A stretch of DNA of 64,000 bases from Prevotella communis (GTDB taxonomy: Bacteria; Bacteroidota; Bacteroidia; Bacteroidales; Bacteroidaceae), in contig NZ_CP091792.1 of the NCBI RefSeq assembly GCF_022024115.1, positions 496,001 through 560,000 of the forward strand, given 5' to 3'. This document shows positions 1 through 8,185 of the stretch, piece after piece; positions within the stretch are counted from its first letter, which is position 1; each line of letters opens with the position of its first letter. Under the pieces are notes generated by a model. It ran no database searches, was not told the origin of the DNA, and saw only the letters and a list, made by a program, of their open reading frames with translations. Made by a program: the position numbers and the translations under genes.

Positions 1-2217
1 ACCAAATGGACAGAAGAAGTTAATCTTAGAGATTTTATTCAGAACAACTACACAGCTTACGAAGGCGATGAGTCATTTCTGGCCGAGCCTACAGATGCCA
101 CCAATATATTGTGGGGACGTCTGCAGGAACTGCAGAAAGAAGAGCGTGCCAAGGGTGGTGTGCTCGACATGGAGACCGAGATCGTCTCAAGCATGACGGC
201 CTATGGCCCTGGCTACATTGATGAGAGTAAGAAAGACCTGGAGAAGGTAGTTGGTCTGCAGACCGATAAACCCCTGAAGCGTGCCTTCATGCCTTTTGGT
301 GGCATTAAGATGGCTGAGCAGGCTTGTACAAACTACGGCTACAAACCATCAGAAAAGCTGCACGAGATTTTCACCAAGTATTGCAAGACTCATAATGATG
401 GCGTGTTTGATGCTTACACCGAGGAGATGAAGCACGTACGTCATAACCATATTCTTACTGGTCTGCCCGACACTTATGGCCGTGGCCGTATCGTCGGTGA
501 CTACCGTCGCGTAGCTCTGTATGGTATCGACTTCATCATCGCTGAGAAGGAGGCCGATAAGCGTAACTGCGGAGCCGGTGTGATGAGCGATGATGTCATC
601 CGTCAGCGTGAGGAGATTTCTATGCAGATTAAAGCCCTGAAGGAGATGAAGGCTATGGCTCAGATTTACGGCTTCGATATCTCTCAGCCTGCTAATAACG
701 CACGCGAGGCTGTTCAGTGGCTGTACTTCGGCTACCTGGCTGCTATCAAGACTCAGAACGGTGCTGCCATGTCTGTAGGACGTGTGTCAACCTTCCTCGA
801 CATCTATATCCAGCGTGATATGGAAGAGGGTACACTGACCGAGAGCGAGGCACAGGAGCTCATCGACCACCTGGTGATGAAGTTCCGCATGGTGAAGTTC
901 GCACGTATCCCTTCATATAATGAACTTTTCTCTGGCGACCCTGTTTGGGCTACCTTGGAAGTAGGTGGTATGGGCATGGATGGCCGTCACATGGTGACCA
1001 AGAACGACTACCGTTTCCTGCACACCCTGGAGAACATGGGTCCTTCTCCCGAGCCTAACCTCACCGTACTTTATTCTCCACGTTTGACAGAGAACTTCAA
1101 GAAGTATGCTGCGATGATCTCGGTTAAGACCAGTTCTATCCAGTACGAGAACGACGAGGTGATGCGTCCTGTATGGGGCGACGATTATAGCATCTGCTGC
1201 TGTGTAAGTGCTACACAGACCGGTAAGGAGATGCAGTTCTTCGGAGCACGCGCCAACCTGGCTAAGTGCTTCCTCTATGCTTGTAACGGTGGTGTTGACG
1301 CCAAGACCCGCGAGCAGGTAGCTCCCGGCTTCCGTCCCATTAAGGATGAGTATCTCACATGGGAGGAACTGGCGCCCCGCTTCGATCAGGCTATGGACTG
1401 GTTGGCTGGTGTATACGTAAACACCCTGAACCTGATTCACTACATGCACGATAAGTACTTCTACGAGGCTGCCGAGATGGCCCTGATTGATACCAACGTA
1501 CGTCGTACATTCGCTACCGGTATCGCAGGTTTCTCACACGTAGTTGACTCTATCTCTGCCGTTAAATATGCTAAGGTTAAGATGATCCGTGACGAAGAGG
1601 GCTTCAACGTTGACTATGTAGCCGAGGGTGACTTCCCCCGCTACGGTAACGATGATGACCGTGCCGACGAGATTGCTGTATGGCTGCTCAAGACCTTCGT
1701 GAAGAAGATTCGCAAGCACGCTACCTATCGTAACGCTACTCCAACCTGCTCTATCCTTACCATCACCTCTAACGTGGTATATGGTAAGTACACAGGTAAC
1801 CTGCCCGATGGTCGTCGTGCCGGTACTCCTCTGTCACCAGGTGCTAACCCAAGCTATGGTGCTGAGAAGAACGGTCTGCTGGCTTCACTGAACTCAGTAG
1901 CAAAGCTGCCTTACGAGTATGCCCTCGACGGTATCTCTAATACTCAGACCATCAGCCCCAATACCCTGGGCCAGAACGACGAGGAGCGCGCTAACACGCT
2001 GGTTCGCGTGATGGACGGTTACTTCAGCCGTGGTGCTCACCACCTGAATGTGAACGTGTTTGGTGTAGATAAGCTGCGCGATGCCATGGAGCATCCTGAG
2101 AAGCCCGAGTACGCTAACTTCACCATCCGTGTATCTGGTTACGCTGTGAAGTTCATCGACCTGACTCGCGAGCAGCAGGAGGATGTTATTGCACGTCAAT
2201 CTCACGAGAGTCTGTAA
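1..2217 (+). CDS. pflB: Formate C-acetyltransferase (pyruvate formate-lyase), 5' end missing
   Basis: Cytoplasmic glycyl radical enzyme that converts pyruvate and CoA to formate and acetyl-CoA in fermentation. The frame is open from base 1, so the gene starts upstream of the window. The methionine-like TTG at 109 is internal, since bases 1-108 encode typical PFL N-terminal sequence ([12 protein letters not shown]). The catalytic Cys-Cys pair is at 1198-1203 in the context [19 protein letters not shown], where E. coli PflB has ACCVSP before the same [12 protein letters not shown] block. The glycyl radical site is the Gly at 2137-2139 in RVSGYAVKF near the C-terminus, followed by the usual tail. 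An extra cysteine precedes the catalytic pair. The stop codon overlaps the start of pflA by one base, so the two are co-translated. Identification is very secure; only the N-terminus is unseen. Confidence 0.97.
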   Translation, partial: TKWTEEVNLRDFIQNNYTAYEGDESFLAEPTDATNILWGRLQELQKEERAKGGVLDMETEIVSSMTAYGPGYIDESKKDLEKVVGLQTDKPLKRAFMPFGGIKMAEQACTNYGYKPSEKLHEIFTKYCKTHNDGVFDAYTEEMKHVRHNHILTGLPDTYGRGRIVGDYRRVALYGIDFIIAEKEADKRNCGAGVMSDDVIRQREEISMQIKALKEMKAMAQIYGFDISQPANNAREAVQWLYFGYLAAIKTQNGAAMSVGRVSTFLDIYIQRDMEEGTLTESEAQELIDHLVMKFRMVKFARIPSYNELFSGDPVWATLEVGGMGMDGRHMVTKNDYRFLHTLENMGPSPEPNLTVLYSPRLTENFKKYAAMISVKTSSIQYENDEVMRPVWGDDYSICCCVSATQTGKEMQFFGARANLAKCFLYACNGGVDAKTREQVAPGFRPIKDEYLTWEELAPRFDQAMDWLAGVYVNTLNLIHYMHDKYFYEAAEMALIDTNVRRTFATGIAGFSHVVDSISAVKYAKVKMIRDEEGFNVDYVAEGDFPRYGNDDDRADEIAVWLLKTFVKKIRKHATYRNATPTCSILTITSNVVYGKYTGNLPDGRRAGTPLSPGANPSYGAEKNGLLASLNSVAKLPYEYALDGISNTQTISPNTLGQNDEERANTLVRVMDGYFSRGAHHLNVNVFGVDKLRDAMEHPEKPEYANFTIRVSGYAVKFIDLTREQQEDVIARQSHESL

Positions 2218-2954
2218 TGAGTAGTACAGGCTATATACACTCTACCGAATCCTTTGGCTCTGTTGATGGGCCAGGGATTCGGTTTCTGATTTTCCTGCAG
2301 GGGTGTCGGATGCGCTGTCGCTACTGTCACAACCCTGACACATGGAAACTTGGTTCTGATGCCTGCGGCACAACAGCTACCGTTGATGAGCTGCTGAACA
2401 AGGCAGAGCGCTATCGCAGCTACTGGGGCCCCGATGGCGGTATTACCGTGAGCGGTGGTGAGGCTTTGCTGCAGATAGATTTCCTGATTGAACTGTTCGA
2501 GGAGGCTCATCGTCGTGGCATCAATACCTGCCTGGATACTGCTGCCCAACCTTTTACCCGCGAGGAACCTTTCTTCGGTAAGTTCGAGCGACTGATGCAT
2601 AGTACCGACCTGGTGCTGCTCGACATCAAACACATTGACGGTGAGAAGCACCGTTGGCTCACAGGTCACGACAACGAGAATATCCTGGATTGTGCCCGCT
2701 ATCTGTCGGACATTGCTAAACCCGTATGGATACGTCATGTATTGGTGCCTGGCATCACTACCGACGAAGAGCAGTTGGTGCGCCTGCGTCAGTTTATTGA
2801 CACACTACAGAATGTTCAGCGTGTCGAGGTACTGCCATATCATACTTTAGGTATATTTAAATGGCAGAAACTTGGTATTCCATATACGCTTACCGAAGTT
2901 TCTGCCCCTACTGCTGAACAAGTAAAACACGCAGAGTCTATTCTCGTGCCTTAG
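2217..2954 (+). CDS. pflA: Pyruvate formate-lyase-activating enzyme
   Basis: Radical SAM enzyme of 245 aa that installs the glycyl radical on PflB using SAM and a [4Fe-4S] cluster. The cluster motif CxxxCxxC is seen as C30, C34, C37 (GCRMRCRYCHNPDTW), preceded by the family signature SVDGPGIRF. TVSGGEALLQ matches the SAM-binding GGE motif. The length is that of the short PFL-AE class without extra ferredoxin clusters, unlike the second activase at 16152-16988. Its ATG overlaps the pflB stop (TAATG), giving translational coupling. The next gene is convergent and ends 44 bp downstream; no clear hairpin terminator is visible in that gap. Confidence 0.96.
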   Translation: MSSTGYIHSTESFGSVDGPGIRFLIFLQGCRMRCRYCHNPDTWKLGSDACGTTATVDELLNKAERYRSYWGPDGGITVSGGEALLQIDFLIELFEEAHRRGINTCLDTAAQPFTREEPFFGKFERLMHSTDLVLLDIKHIDGEKHRWLTGHDNENILDCARYLSDIAKPVWIRHVLVPGITTDEEQLVRLRQFIDTLQNVQRVEVLPYHTLGIFKWQKLGIPYTLTEVSAPTAEQVKHAESILVP

Positions 2955-2998
2955 TTAATGCCTTGTTAGCCTCTTGCCATCTTGTAGATGTTTTGTTT

Positions 2999-5593
2999 TT
3001 ATAGTTTTGTGTTAATCTTTAATAAGTTGGTGTCGGCACTTGATGAACCTATCATCAGCTGATACTGACCGGGTATGAAGTGCATGGTATTGCTCTTCGC
3101 ATCCCATGATTCAAGGTTTTTACGGGGTAGGGTGATGGTGACAGTACGGGTTTCACCAGCCTTCAGGTTTACTTGCTGATAGCCGCAGAGAGTCTTCTGT
3201 GGTCCTTCGGTATCGGCAGTACGACGGAAATAGATTTGTACTGTCTCTGTACCATCCAGTTTGCCTGTGTTCTTCACTTTGGTGGTGACAGTCACAGATT
3301 TGTCGTTTACCTTGACGCCGGGCTTTGAAAAAGCAAATGTGGTATAGCTCAGCCCATGACCAAAGGGGAACAAAGGTTCACCGGTGAAGTAACGGTAAGT
3401 GCGATTCTTCATCGTGTAGTCCAGGAAATCGGGCAAATCGTCGGTACTCTTATAGAATGTGACGGGCAGTTTGCCGCTTGGGTTGTAGCGTCCAGTCAGG
3501 ACATCAGCCAGTGCCGTTCCTCCTTGTTCGCCGGCATACCACCACTGCAGGATGGCATCGCAGGTCTCCAGTTCTGGGACCATGGCGACGGCACCTCCAG
3601 AGCAGTTGACAAAGATTATTTTTTTTCCTGCTTCGTGCAACCAGCGAAGCACGTCGCGCTGTGCCTGTGGCAGTTCGATGCTGGTGCGGTCGCCACCTCG
3701 GAAACCTGGTTCGCTGACACGCATCTCCTCTCCTTCCAAACGGGGTGAGATACCACCGATAAAAATGATGGTTCTGGCATCGCCTACCTGAGCGAGAAGT
3801 TCCTGGGGGGTAGGTGTCGATTTGTGTTGTATATCGAAGTTCAGTGCGCCATAGCCTGATTCCTGTACGTAGTCTATTTGTATGCGGTAGTGCTGTCCTG
3901 CTTTTACTGTCAACTCTTTCTGTCCGTTCTGAATTCGGTGACGAACCTTCCATATATCGACAATGGTGTCACCGTTGACCAGCAGGCGAATCTTGTCGTC
4001 ACCGCTGATATTGAAGATAAGGGTCTCGTCGCGAGTAGGAATAAAAGTACCGTCAAGACGGGCTGAGAAATTCTCCAGGTTGACACCGGGCGCAAAGACG
4101 GTGTTACCACCATTGCTTAGTTTGACGGGTTCTGTCAGAGTGACGGTGGTAACGGGCTTACCACTCATGCTAGTATTGTTATAATAGGTAACTTGCATGC
4201 CCTGATTGCCCAGGGGCGCTTTGATTTCTGCAAAGCGGCTTTCAACGCTTTCGTTGCGTGTTAGGTCACAGCCTGGGATATAAGGTATGCTGCCAAGCTG
4301 CTGACGAATACCTTCAAGGGCGGTGATGGTCTTGGTGGGGTATCCGGAATAGTTGCCCCATTGCATCACGGAGTCGTTGGCATTAGGTCCCATGACGAGG
4401 ATGCCGGATGTCTTGGATAATGGTAAGACGCCATTGTTCTTCAGTAGGACGATGCTTTTGCGGGCCATGTCCAGGGCCAACTGCTTGTGCTCTTTAGATG
4501 CAACCGAGGAAGACGGTATCTTTGTCCACTCTACCAGTTTGTCATCATCGAAATCGCCTACCTCAAAACGGGCGATGAGCAGACGGCGCAATGAGCGGTC
4601 AAGGTCGGACTCCTTGATGTCACCACGACGTACGGCTTCAGGCAGGTTCTTGTATTCTGAGCCGCACTCAACATCCGTACCGGCAAGTACGGCCTGGGCT
4701 GAGGCTTCCTCGCTATCCTTGGCTGTATTATGCCAGCGGGGCAGGAAGTCGCGTATGGCCCCACAATCGCTGGTAATCAGTCCCTTGAATCCCCATTCGT
4801 CGCGCAGAATCTGTTGCTCATAGCGTGTCTGACTACAGCAGGGCTGTCCGTCTATGCGTTGGTAGGCACACATCACCTCTGCTACCTCACCTTCCTGAAC
4901 CAATGCCTTAAAGGCTGGCAGATAGGTCTCCCAAAGGTCACGCTCAGGCAGGTCTTCTATATTGAAGGTGTGACGGTTCCACTCCGGACCGCTATGCACA
5001 GCAAAGTGTTTGGCACAGGCCAATAACTTCTTGTAGTTGCCAATCCATTTTCCATCATAGGTCATGCCCTGCAGGCCACGTACCACGGCCAATCCCATCT
5101 TTGATGTGAGGAAGGGATCTTCGCCATAGGTCTCCTGGCCACGGCCCCAACGTGGATCGCGGAAGATATTGATGTTGGGCGTCCAGAAAGACAGACTCTG
5201 ATAGCGACGGATACGTCCTGATTCTTTTGCCTGGCGCGCTTTGACACGAGCCTCATCGCTCACAGCTGTGAAGACTCGATGAAGCAAGGCATCGTCCCAT
5301 GAAGCAGCCATCGCCATTGTAATGGGAAAGACGGTGGCGTAACCATTGCGTCCTACGCCATGCAATGCCTCGTTCCACCATTGAAACTGCGGAATCTGCA
5401 GACGGTCGATGGCTGGTGATACATCCATCATCAGTTGTACTTTCTCTTCTAATGAGAGTCGTTTTAGCAGGTCATCGGCACGCTGTTCTGCCTTCAGTTG
5501 TGGGTTCTGATAGGGGAGTGACTGGGACTGAGCCGATAGCGGTAGTGTCAGAAAGATTGTTAGCAGAGTGCTAAGTAGTTGCTTTCTATTCAT
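2999..5593 (-). CDS. GH3 beta-glycosidase with PA14 insert (probable beta-xylosidase)
   Basis: Secreted glycoside hydrolase family 3 enzyme, 864 aa from the ATG at 5593. The frame extends upstream, but that part lacks a signal peptide and contains the promoter, whereas MNRKQLLSTLLTIF begins a clean signal peptide cleaved near residue 20. The order is: GH3 N-terminal barrel (about 35-350) with the nucleophile D276 in ITSDCGAI, then GH3 C-terminal domain interrupted by a PA14 domain (about 466-590), then a Fn3-like domain (about 790-864). An acid/base candidate lies in RLEGEEM (about 619-624). SFWTPNINIFRDPRWGRG and the SDC nucleophile context are typical of the xylan beta-xylosidase branch seen in Prevotella, so xylo-oligosaccharides are the best guess; beta-glucosidase is possible. 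It has its own promoter and faces pflA. Confidence 0.9.
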   Translation of the reverse strand: MNRKQLLSTLLTIFLTLPLSAQSQSLPYQNPQLKAEQRADDLLKRLSLEEKVQLMMDVSPAIDRLQIPQFQWWNEALHGVGRNGYATVFPITMAMAASWDDALLHRVFTAVSDEARVKARQAKESGRIRRYQSLSFWTPNINIFRDPRWGRGQETYGEDPFLTSKMGLAVVRGLQGMTYDGKWIGNYKKLLACAKHFAVHSGPEWNRHTFNIEDLPERDLWETYLPAFKALVQEGEVAEVMCAYQRIDGQPCCSQTRYEQQILRDEWGFKGLITSDCGAIRDFLPRWHNTAKDSEEASAQAVLAGTDVECGSEYKNLPEAVRRGDIKESDLDRSLRRLLIARFEVGDFDDDKLVEWTKIPSSSVASKEHKQLALDMARKSIVLLKNNGVLPLSKTSGILVMGPNANDSVMQWGNYSGYPTKTITALEGIRQQLGSIPYIPGCDLTRNESVESRFAEIKAPLGNQGMQVTYYNNTSMSGKPVTTVTLTEPVKLSNGGNTVFAPGVNLENFSARLDGTFIPTRDETLIFNISGDDKIRLLVNGDTIVDIWKVRHRIQNGQKELTVKAGQHYRIQIDYVQESGYGALNFDIQHKSTPTPQELLAQVGDARTIIFIGGISPRLEGEEMRVSEPGFRGGDRTSIELPQAQRDVLRWLHEAGKKIIFVNCSGGAVAMVPELETCDAILQWWYAGEQGGTALADVLTGRYNPSGKLPVTFYKSTDDLPDFLDYTMKNRTYRYFTGEPLFPFGHGLSYTTFAFSKPGVKVNDKSVTVTTKVKNTGKLDGTETVQIYFRRTADTEGPQKTLCGYQQVNLKAGETRTVTITLPRKNLESWDAKSNTMHFIPGQYQLMIGSSSADTNLLKINTKL

Positions 5594-5632
5594 AGATTTT
5601 GTTTTAGTAAACGGGTTGAGAATAATCGTTTG

Positions 5633-5663
5633 CAAAGATACAATATTATTTGCAAACCACCAA
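5633..5663 (-). promoter_or_regulatory. Bacteroidales-type promoter of the GH3 gene
   Basis: On the minus strand the -33 element TTGG (5660-5663) is followed by 19 nt and the -7 element TATCTTTG (5633-5640), about 40 nt before the ATG. A TTTGCAAA word overlaps the -7 element and another lies within the spacer (see the palindrome finding). Confidence 0.7.
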
Positions 5664-5693
5664 CATGTTTCCATGGAAATAAGCAGAAAAAAC

Positions 5694-5723
5694 ATCTGGG
5701 CTCGCATCGCTGCGAACCCAGAT
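5694..5723 (-). terminator. Rho-independent terminator of the 5779-6273 gene
   Basis: ATCTGGG at 5694-5700 pairs with CCCAGAT at 5717-5723, and TCGCA with TGCGA inside, separated by one C/A mismatch and closed by a TCGC loop. On the minus strand the stem is followed by a T-run (GTTTTTT). It lies 55 bp past the stop codon of the upstream gene and just before the GH3 promoter. Confidence 0.75.
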
Positions 5724-5778
5724 GAAAATACTACTTGGTTTGTGAGTTAATTATAACTCTCTTTACTTATGATGATGA

Positions 5779-6273
5779 TTAAAATAGTTGTTTCTTGATT
5801 TCCTGCTGGACATCAGTGGGAGTGTTCAGACTTTTACAGCAGTCTAGGATATACTTCACTACTTTTTGTGACAGGGGTGTTTTCTTCCAAGCCTCTGTAC
5901 GGTTCATCCAACGACCATGAAAGTGGATGTTGTCCTTCATCACGAGAATATCATTGCGGGCAGGCTTACGCCCCATCTCAATATACCAGCCGTCCTTATA
6001 GGAATAGGTTCCGTACTCATGGGGTAAGACCTTGATCTTACCGTCATTTGACAGCGCAATTTCTGCGCAGGCATATTCCCCGTCGGCTCCATAGTATTTA
6101 AAGGAGGTGTAACTGGTGCCTTTTCCGCACGTTATCTTCTTCTCTCCATCATACTGCATCCATTCCAGTGTCCATGTGCCAAGGAGTTCCTTGTCGGCGA
6201 TTTTAGGTTTTTGGGCATTGGCTTGCAGCGTACTCATGAGTACCACTGCCATCAAAAAGATAATTTTCTTCAT
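5779..6273 (-). CDS. Small secreted lipocalin-like protein (DUF4488-like)
   Basis: Protein of 164 aa starting at the ATG at 6273, with a signal peptide (MKKIIFLMAVVLMSTLQANA, then QKP). A longer frame to 6372 runs through the promoter and is rejected. The mature part opens with ELLGTWTLEWMQYDGEKK, the LxGTW opening of lipocalin-like domains found in many short Bacteroidales secreted proteins (DUF4488-type; family name from memory). No catalytic motif is visible. The C-terminal 35 residues look helical. The upstream gene encodes a membrane-anchored regulator whose exported part opens with a similar LQGAWMLQQVCTPEG block, so the pair may share a ligand type. Function unknown. Confidence 0.72.
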   Translation of the reverse strand: MKKIIFLMAVVLMSTLQANAQKPKIADKELLGTWTLEWMQYDGEKKITCGKGTSYTSFKYYGADGEYACAEIALSNDGKIKVLPHEYGTYSYKDGWYIEMGRKPARNDILVMKDNIHFHGRWMNRTEAWKKTPLSQKVVKYILDCCKSLNTPTDVQQEIKKQLF

Positions 6274-6314
6274 ACGTTTTGTTCTATTGGTTAGACTTAT
6301 GTGAATCCACGCTG

Positions 6315-6345
6315 CAAAGGTAAGTCCTTTTTCTTGTCGTTCCAA
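6315..6345 (-). promoter_or_regulatory. Promoter of the 5779-6273 gene
   Basis: Minus strand: TTGG (6342-6345), 19-nt spacer, TACCTTTG (6315-6322), about 40 nt before the ATG. The palindrome AGTTTGCAAACT at 6386-6397 lies about 40 bp upstream of the -33 element. Confidence 0.7.
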
Positions 6346-6399
6346 GTTTTTGAGTTTGCATCTGTTTTGCATTTCACATGCAAACAGTTTGCAAACTCC

Positions 6400-7431
6400 T
6401 TATGCTCCAATACTCATGATGAATTCGTCCCATTCGCGGGCTCCGCCTTTCTTGTCAAACACCTTTTTGTAGAGTCGGCTGCGTACGGTACTGATGGTAC
6501 TTGTGTCACGGCTTAATATCGTTGCAATGTCTGTTGGAGCAATACGCAGTTTAATAAGCAGACATGTCTGATACTCCAGTTCAGACATGACGTGGAGGTT
6601 CCTCAGCTGACTGCTGAAGCCTGGGTAGATTTTCTTGAGTTGAGCCTCTATTTCATACCATTCCTCTTCTTTCAGTCGCTGACCAGAAGTGATACGATGT
6701 TGCAGCGTATAGTATTCGTCTGAAGAGAAATATGCAGATTCAATATTCTCGATAGCCTGCTTGACGGGCTGTGGCAGTTCTTCATGTATCTCCTGAATCT
6801 GTTGGAGTTGCTGTTGCAGCCGTTTCTTTGCCTTACGGTTTACTTGTGCGATATGGGCTATAGATAATAGCACGATGAGACAACCTATTGTAGCGTATTC
6901 TAATAGATGGATAACATTTGCCTGTTCTCGCTCTTTGGCGGATAGCACATAACTGTGGGGAGCATCGAAGGGTCTTTCGTATTCCATATGCCGGTCGATG
7001 ATGGCACGTATCTCTTCGCCCCATTCCTCACCAATGCTATCGGCACGTTGCCAGGTGAATATCCTGCCTATTTGTTGGATGGTGATAACGGAGTCGTTGA
7101 CCACTGTTATGGGTCTCTGGTCATCGCCTTCCATATAGAGATATTCGTCGCTGCCTTTGTCAAAAAGTGTCACGCTGCTTTTGTTTTGTGGTTCTACTAC
7201 CAGTGCCTGTTCGGTCTGTATCAGCTTACATTCAAACATTGCGCTGTCGCCTTGGTATATTCGCAGTCGTGTCTGGTCGTTTGGCATGTAATGAATGATG
7301 TGTCCTTCGGGCGTACAAACCTGTTGCAGCATCCAGGCGCCTTGGAGAGAGAATGCCTGTTGCTCGTCACAGCGTGAACTGCAACCTGATATCAACAGCA
7401 CTGTTATCATCATCAAAAATAATTGCTTCAT
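6400..7431 (-). CDS. Membrane-anchored HTH regulator with lipobox and exported lipocalin-like sensor
   Basis: Protein of 343 aa. The N-terminus is a lipoprotein-type signal (VLLISGC, C17), followed by an exported region with a lipocalin-like LQGAWMLQQ opening (about 30-165). A single transmembrane segment follows (about 173-194), then a charged coiled-coil stretch rich in Gln/Lys, and a C-terminal helix-turn-helix (about 283-335, SELEYQTCLLIKLRIAPTD and STISTVRSRLYKKVF), as in LuxR-like output domains of Bacteroidales one-component regulators. It should sense something outside the cytoplasm and bind DNA inside. Having both a lipobox and a transmembrane helix is odd: either the lipobox Cys is lipidated in the inner membrane or the segment is a plain anchor. 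Palindromes of the type AGTTTGCAAACT flank the gene and may be its sites. Confidence 0.8.
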   Translation of the reverse strand: MKQLFLMMITVLLISGCSSRCDEQQAFSLQGAWMLQQVCTPEGHIIHYMPNDQTRLRIYQGDSAMFECKLIQTEQALVVEPQNKSSVTLFDKGSDEYLYMEGDDQRPITVVNDSVITIQQIGRIFTWQRADSIGEEWGEEIRAIIDRHMEYERPFDAPHSYVLSAKEREQANVIHLLEYATIGCLIVLLSIAHIAQVNRKAKKRLQQQLQQIQEIHEELPQPVKQAIENIESAYFSSDEYYTLQHRITSGQRLKEEEWYEIEAQLKKIYPGFSSQLRNLHVMSELEYQTCLLIKLRIAPTDIATILSRDTSTISTVRSRLYKKVFDKKGGAREWDEFIMSIGA

Positions 7432-7464
7432 GTTTAGGGTTGAAACGTTTTAGTATTTTGCGTA

Positions 7465-7495
7465 CAAAGATAAAGAAAAAACCGTGATTACGCAA
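7465..7495 (-). promoter_or_regulatory. Promoter of the membrane-anchored regulator gene
   Basis: Minus strand: TTGC-like -33 element (CAA at 7493-7495), about 20-nt spacer, TATCTTTG (7465-7472), 33 nt before the ATG at 7431. The TTTGCAAA palindromic hairpin at 7499-7531 lies immediately upstream. Confidence 0.55.
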
Positions 7496-7498
7496 TAG

Positions 7499-7531
7499 AA
7501 AAGAGTTTGCAAAGTGTTTGCAAACTCTTTT
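7499..7531 (-). terminator. Perfect 15-bp hairpin, terminator or operator
   Basis: AAAAGAGTTTGCAAA (7499-7513), GTG loop, TTTGCAAACTCTTTT (7517-7531). It ends in T on both strands and lies after the S-component gene (stop at 7638), so it may terminate that operon. It also contains two TTTGCAAA words directly upstream of the regulator promoter. Confidence 0.6.
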
Positions 7532-7569
7532 ATGAGACTTTTTGAAAAGTGTACGATACGAGTTTCATG

Positions 7570-7635
7570 CAGTCCGACGTTGTCGTATTCACAGTCCGAC
7601 GCCGACGTACTGGCAGTCCGACGCATTCGGACTCG
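7570..7635 (-). repeat. Three tandem 22-bp units in the 3' UTR of the S-component gene
   Basis: Units begin at 7570, 7592 and 7614. All three start with the identical decamer CAGTCCGACG and continue with 12 unlike bases. Read on the coding (minus) strand each unit is 12 variable bases followed by CGTCGGACTG. The third unit contains the inverted repeat AGTCCGA/TCGGACT. The array ends 2 bp after the stop codon at 7638. No protein or CRISPR-like spacer content is seen. Confidence 0.9.
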
Positions 7636-7637
7636 TT

Positions 7638-8147
7638 CTATTTGCGGATATACTTCAAGATAAGCCAGGTGCCAAAAACTTGAAGAAGTAGTCCTGGCCA
7701 TCCGATAGTGAAATCGGCAATGGTGGCTGTGATGCCACCAGTGAGAGCAAGTTCACCTACGCACTCGATGGCTTTCGTTACAAGTACTACGCCAATGAGC
7801 AGAGGCAGGTTGACGGTCTTAAAACGCTGTGCGGCCAATCCTGCAACGAGAGCGAGGACTGCAAGTTTCATGGTCATCACAGGCAGGATATCCATAGCGG
7901 GCATACCGGTGATGAGGTGGTTGACTGTCGGCGAAAGCAGAGCAGCCAGGAGCCCCGTTTTCCATCCGAATTTATACGCCCCTGCCAGAATTACCAGCGA
8001 GAGGGGCGAGAAGATGATGCCACCCTGCGGAATGAGATGGAACACCTGAGGCAAAACCAGGTTGCAGACTACGAAGATAGCCGCCCACATATAGGTCTTC
8101 ACCTCGTCATAATTTAGTGCGTAAAGTCTTACTGTTGTAGCTTCCAT
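7638..8147 (-). CDS. ECF-type transporter S component-like membrane protein
   Basis: Integral membrane protein of 169 aa with five or six hydrophobic segments (for example MWAAIFVVCNLVLPQVF, IIFSPLSLVILAGAYKFGWKTGLLAALLSP). This architecture and the small size suit the substrate-binding S component of an energy-coupling-factor vitamin/metal transporter; the ATPase and EcfT parts are not nearby, as expected for the shared-module type. It follows the TonB receptor gene by 32 bp on the same strand, so the two probably move the same substrate across the outer and inner membranes. The substrate is not evident: no riboswitch is visible upstream. A heptamer repeat fills the gap between the two genes and a 22-bp triplet follows the stop codon. 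Confidence 0.62.
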   Translation of the reverse strand: MEATTVRLYALNYDEVKTYMWAAIFVVCNLVLPQVFHLIPQGGIIFSPLSLVILAGAYKFGWKTGLLAALLSPTVNHLITGMPAMDILPVMTMKLAVLALVAGLAAQRFKTVNLPLLIGVVLVTKAIECVGELALTGGITATIADFTIGWPGLLLQVFGTWLILKYIRK

Positions 8148-8157
8148 ATTTTTTTAC

Positions 8158-8185
8158 ATTAAAGATTAAACATTAAGGATTAAAA
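8158..8185 (-). repeat. Heptamer tract between the TonB receptor and S-component genes
   Basis: Four 7-bp units on the plus strand: ATTAAAG, ATTAAAC, ATTAAGG, ATTAAAA (8158-8185). It begins at the stop codon of the receptor gene (8180-8182) and runs to within about 10 bp of the next ATG. Confidence 0.85.

Noticed and set aside
913..1449. Long antisense frames within pflB, argS, prmC and other GC-richer genes
   Set aside because: They lie wholly opposite conserved genes and have no promoters or domain features; they follow from codon bias.
7450..7701. Minus-strand 83-codon frame across the 22-bp triplet
   Set aside because: It overlaps the S-component gene, and much of it translates the repeat and the hairpin; no protein-like features.
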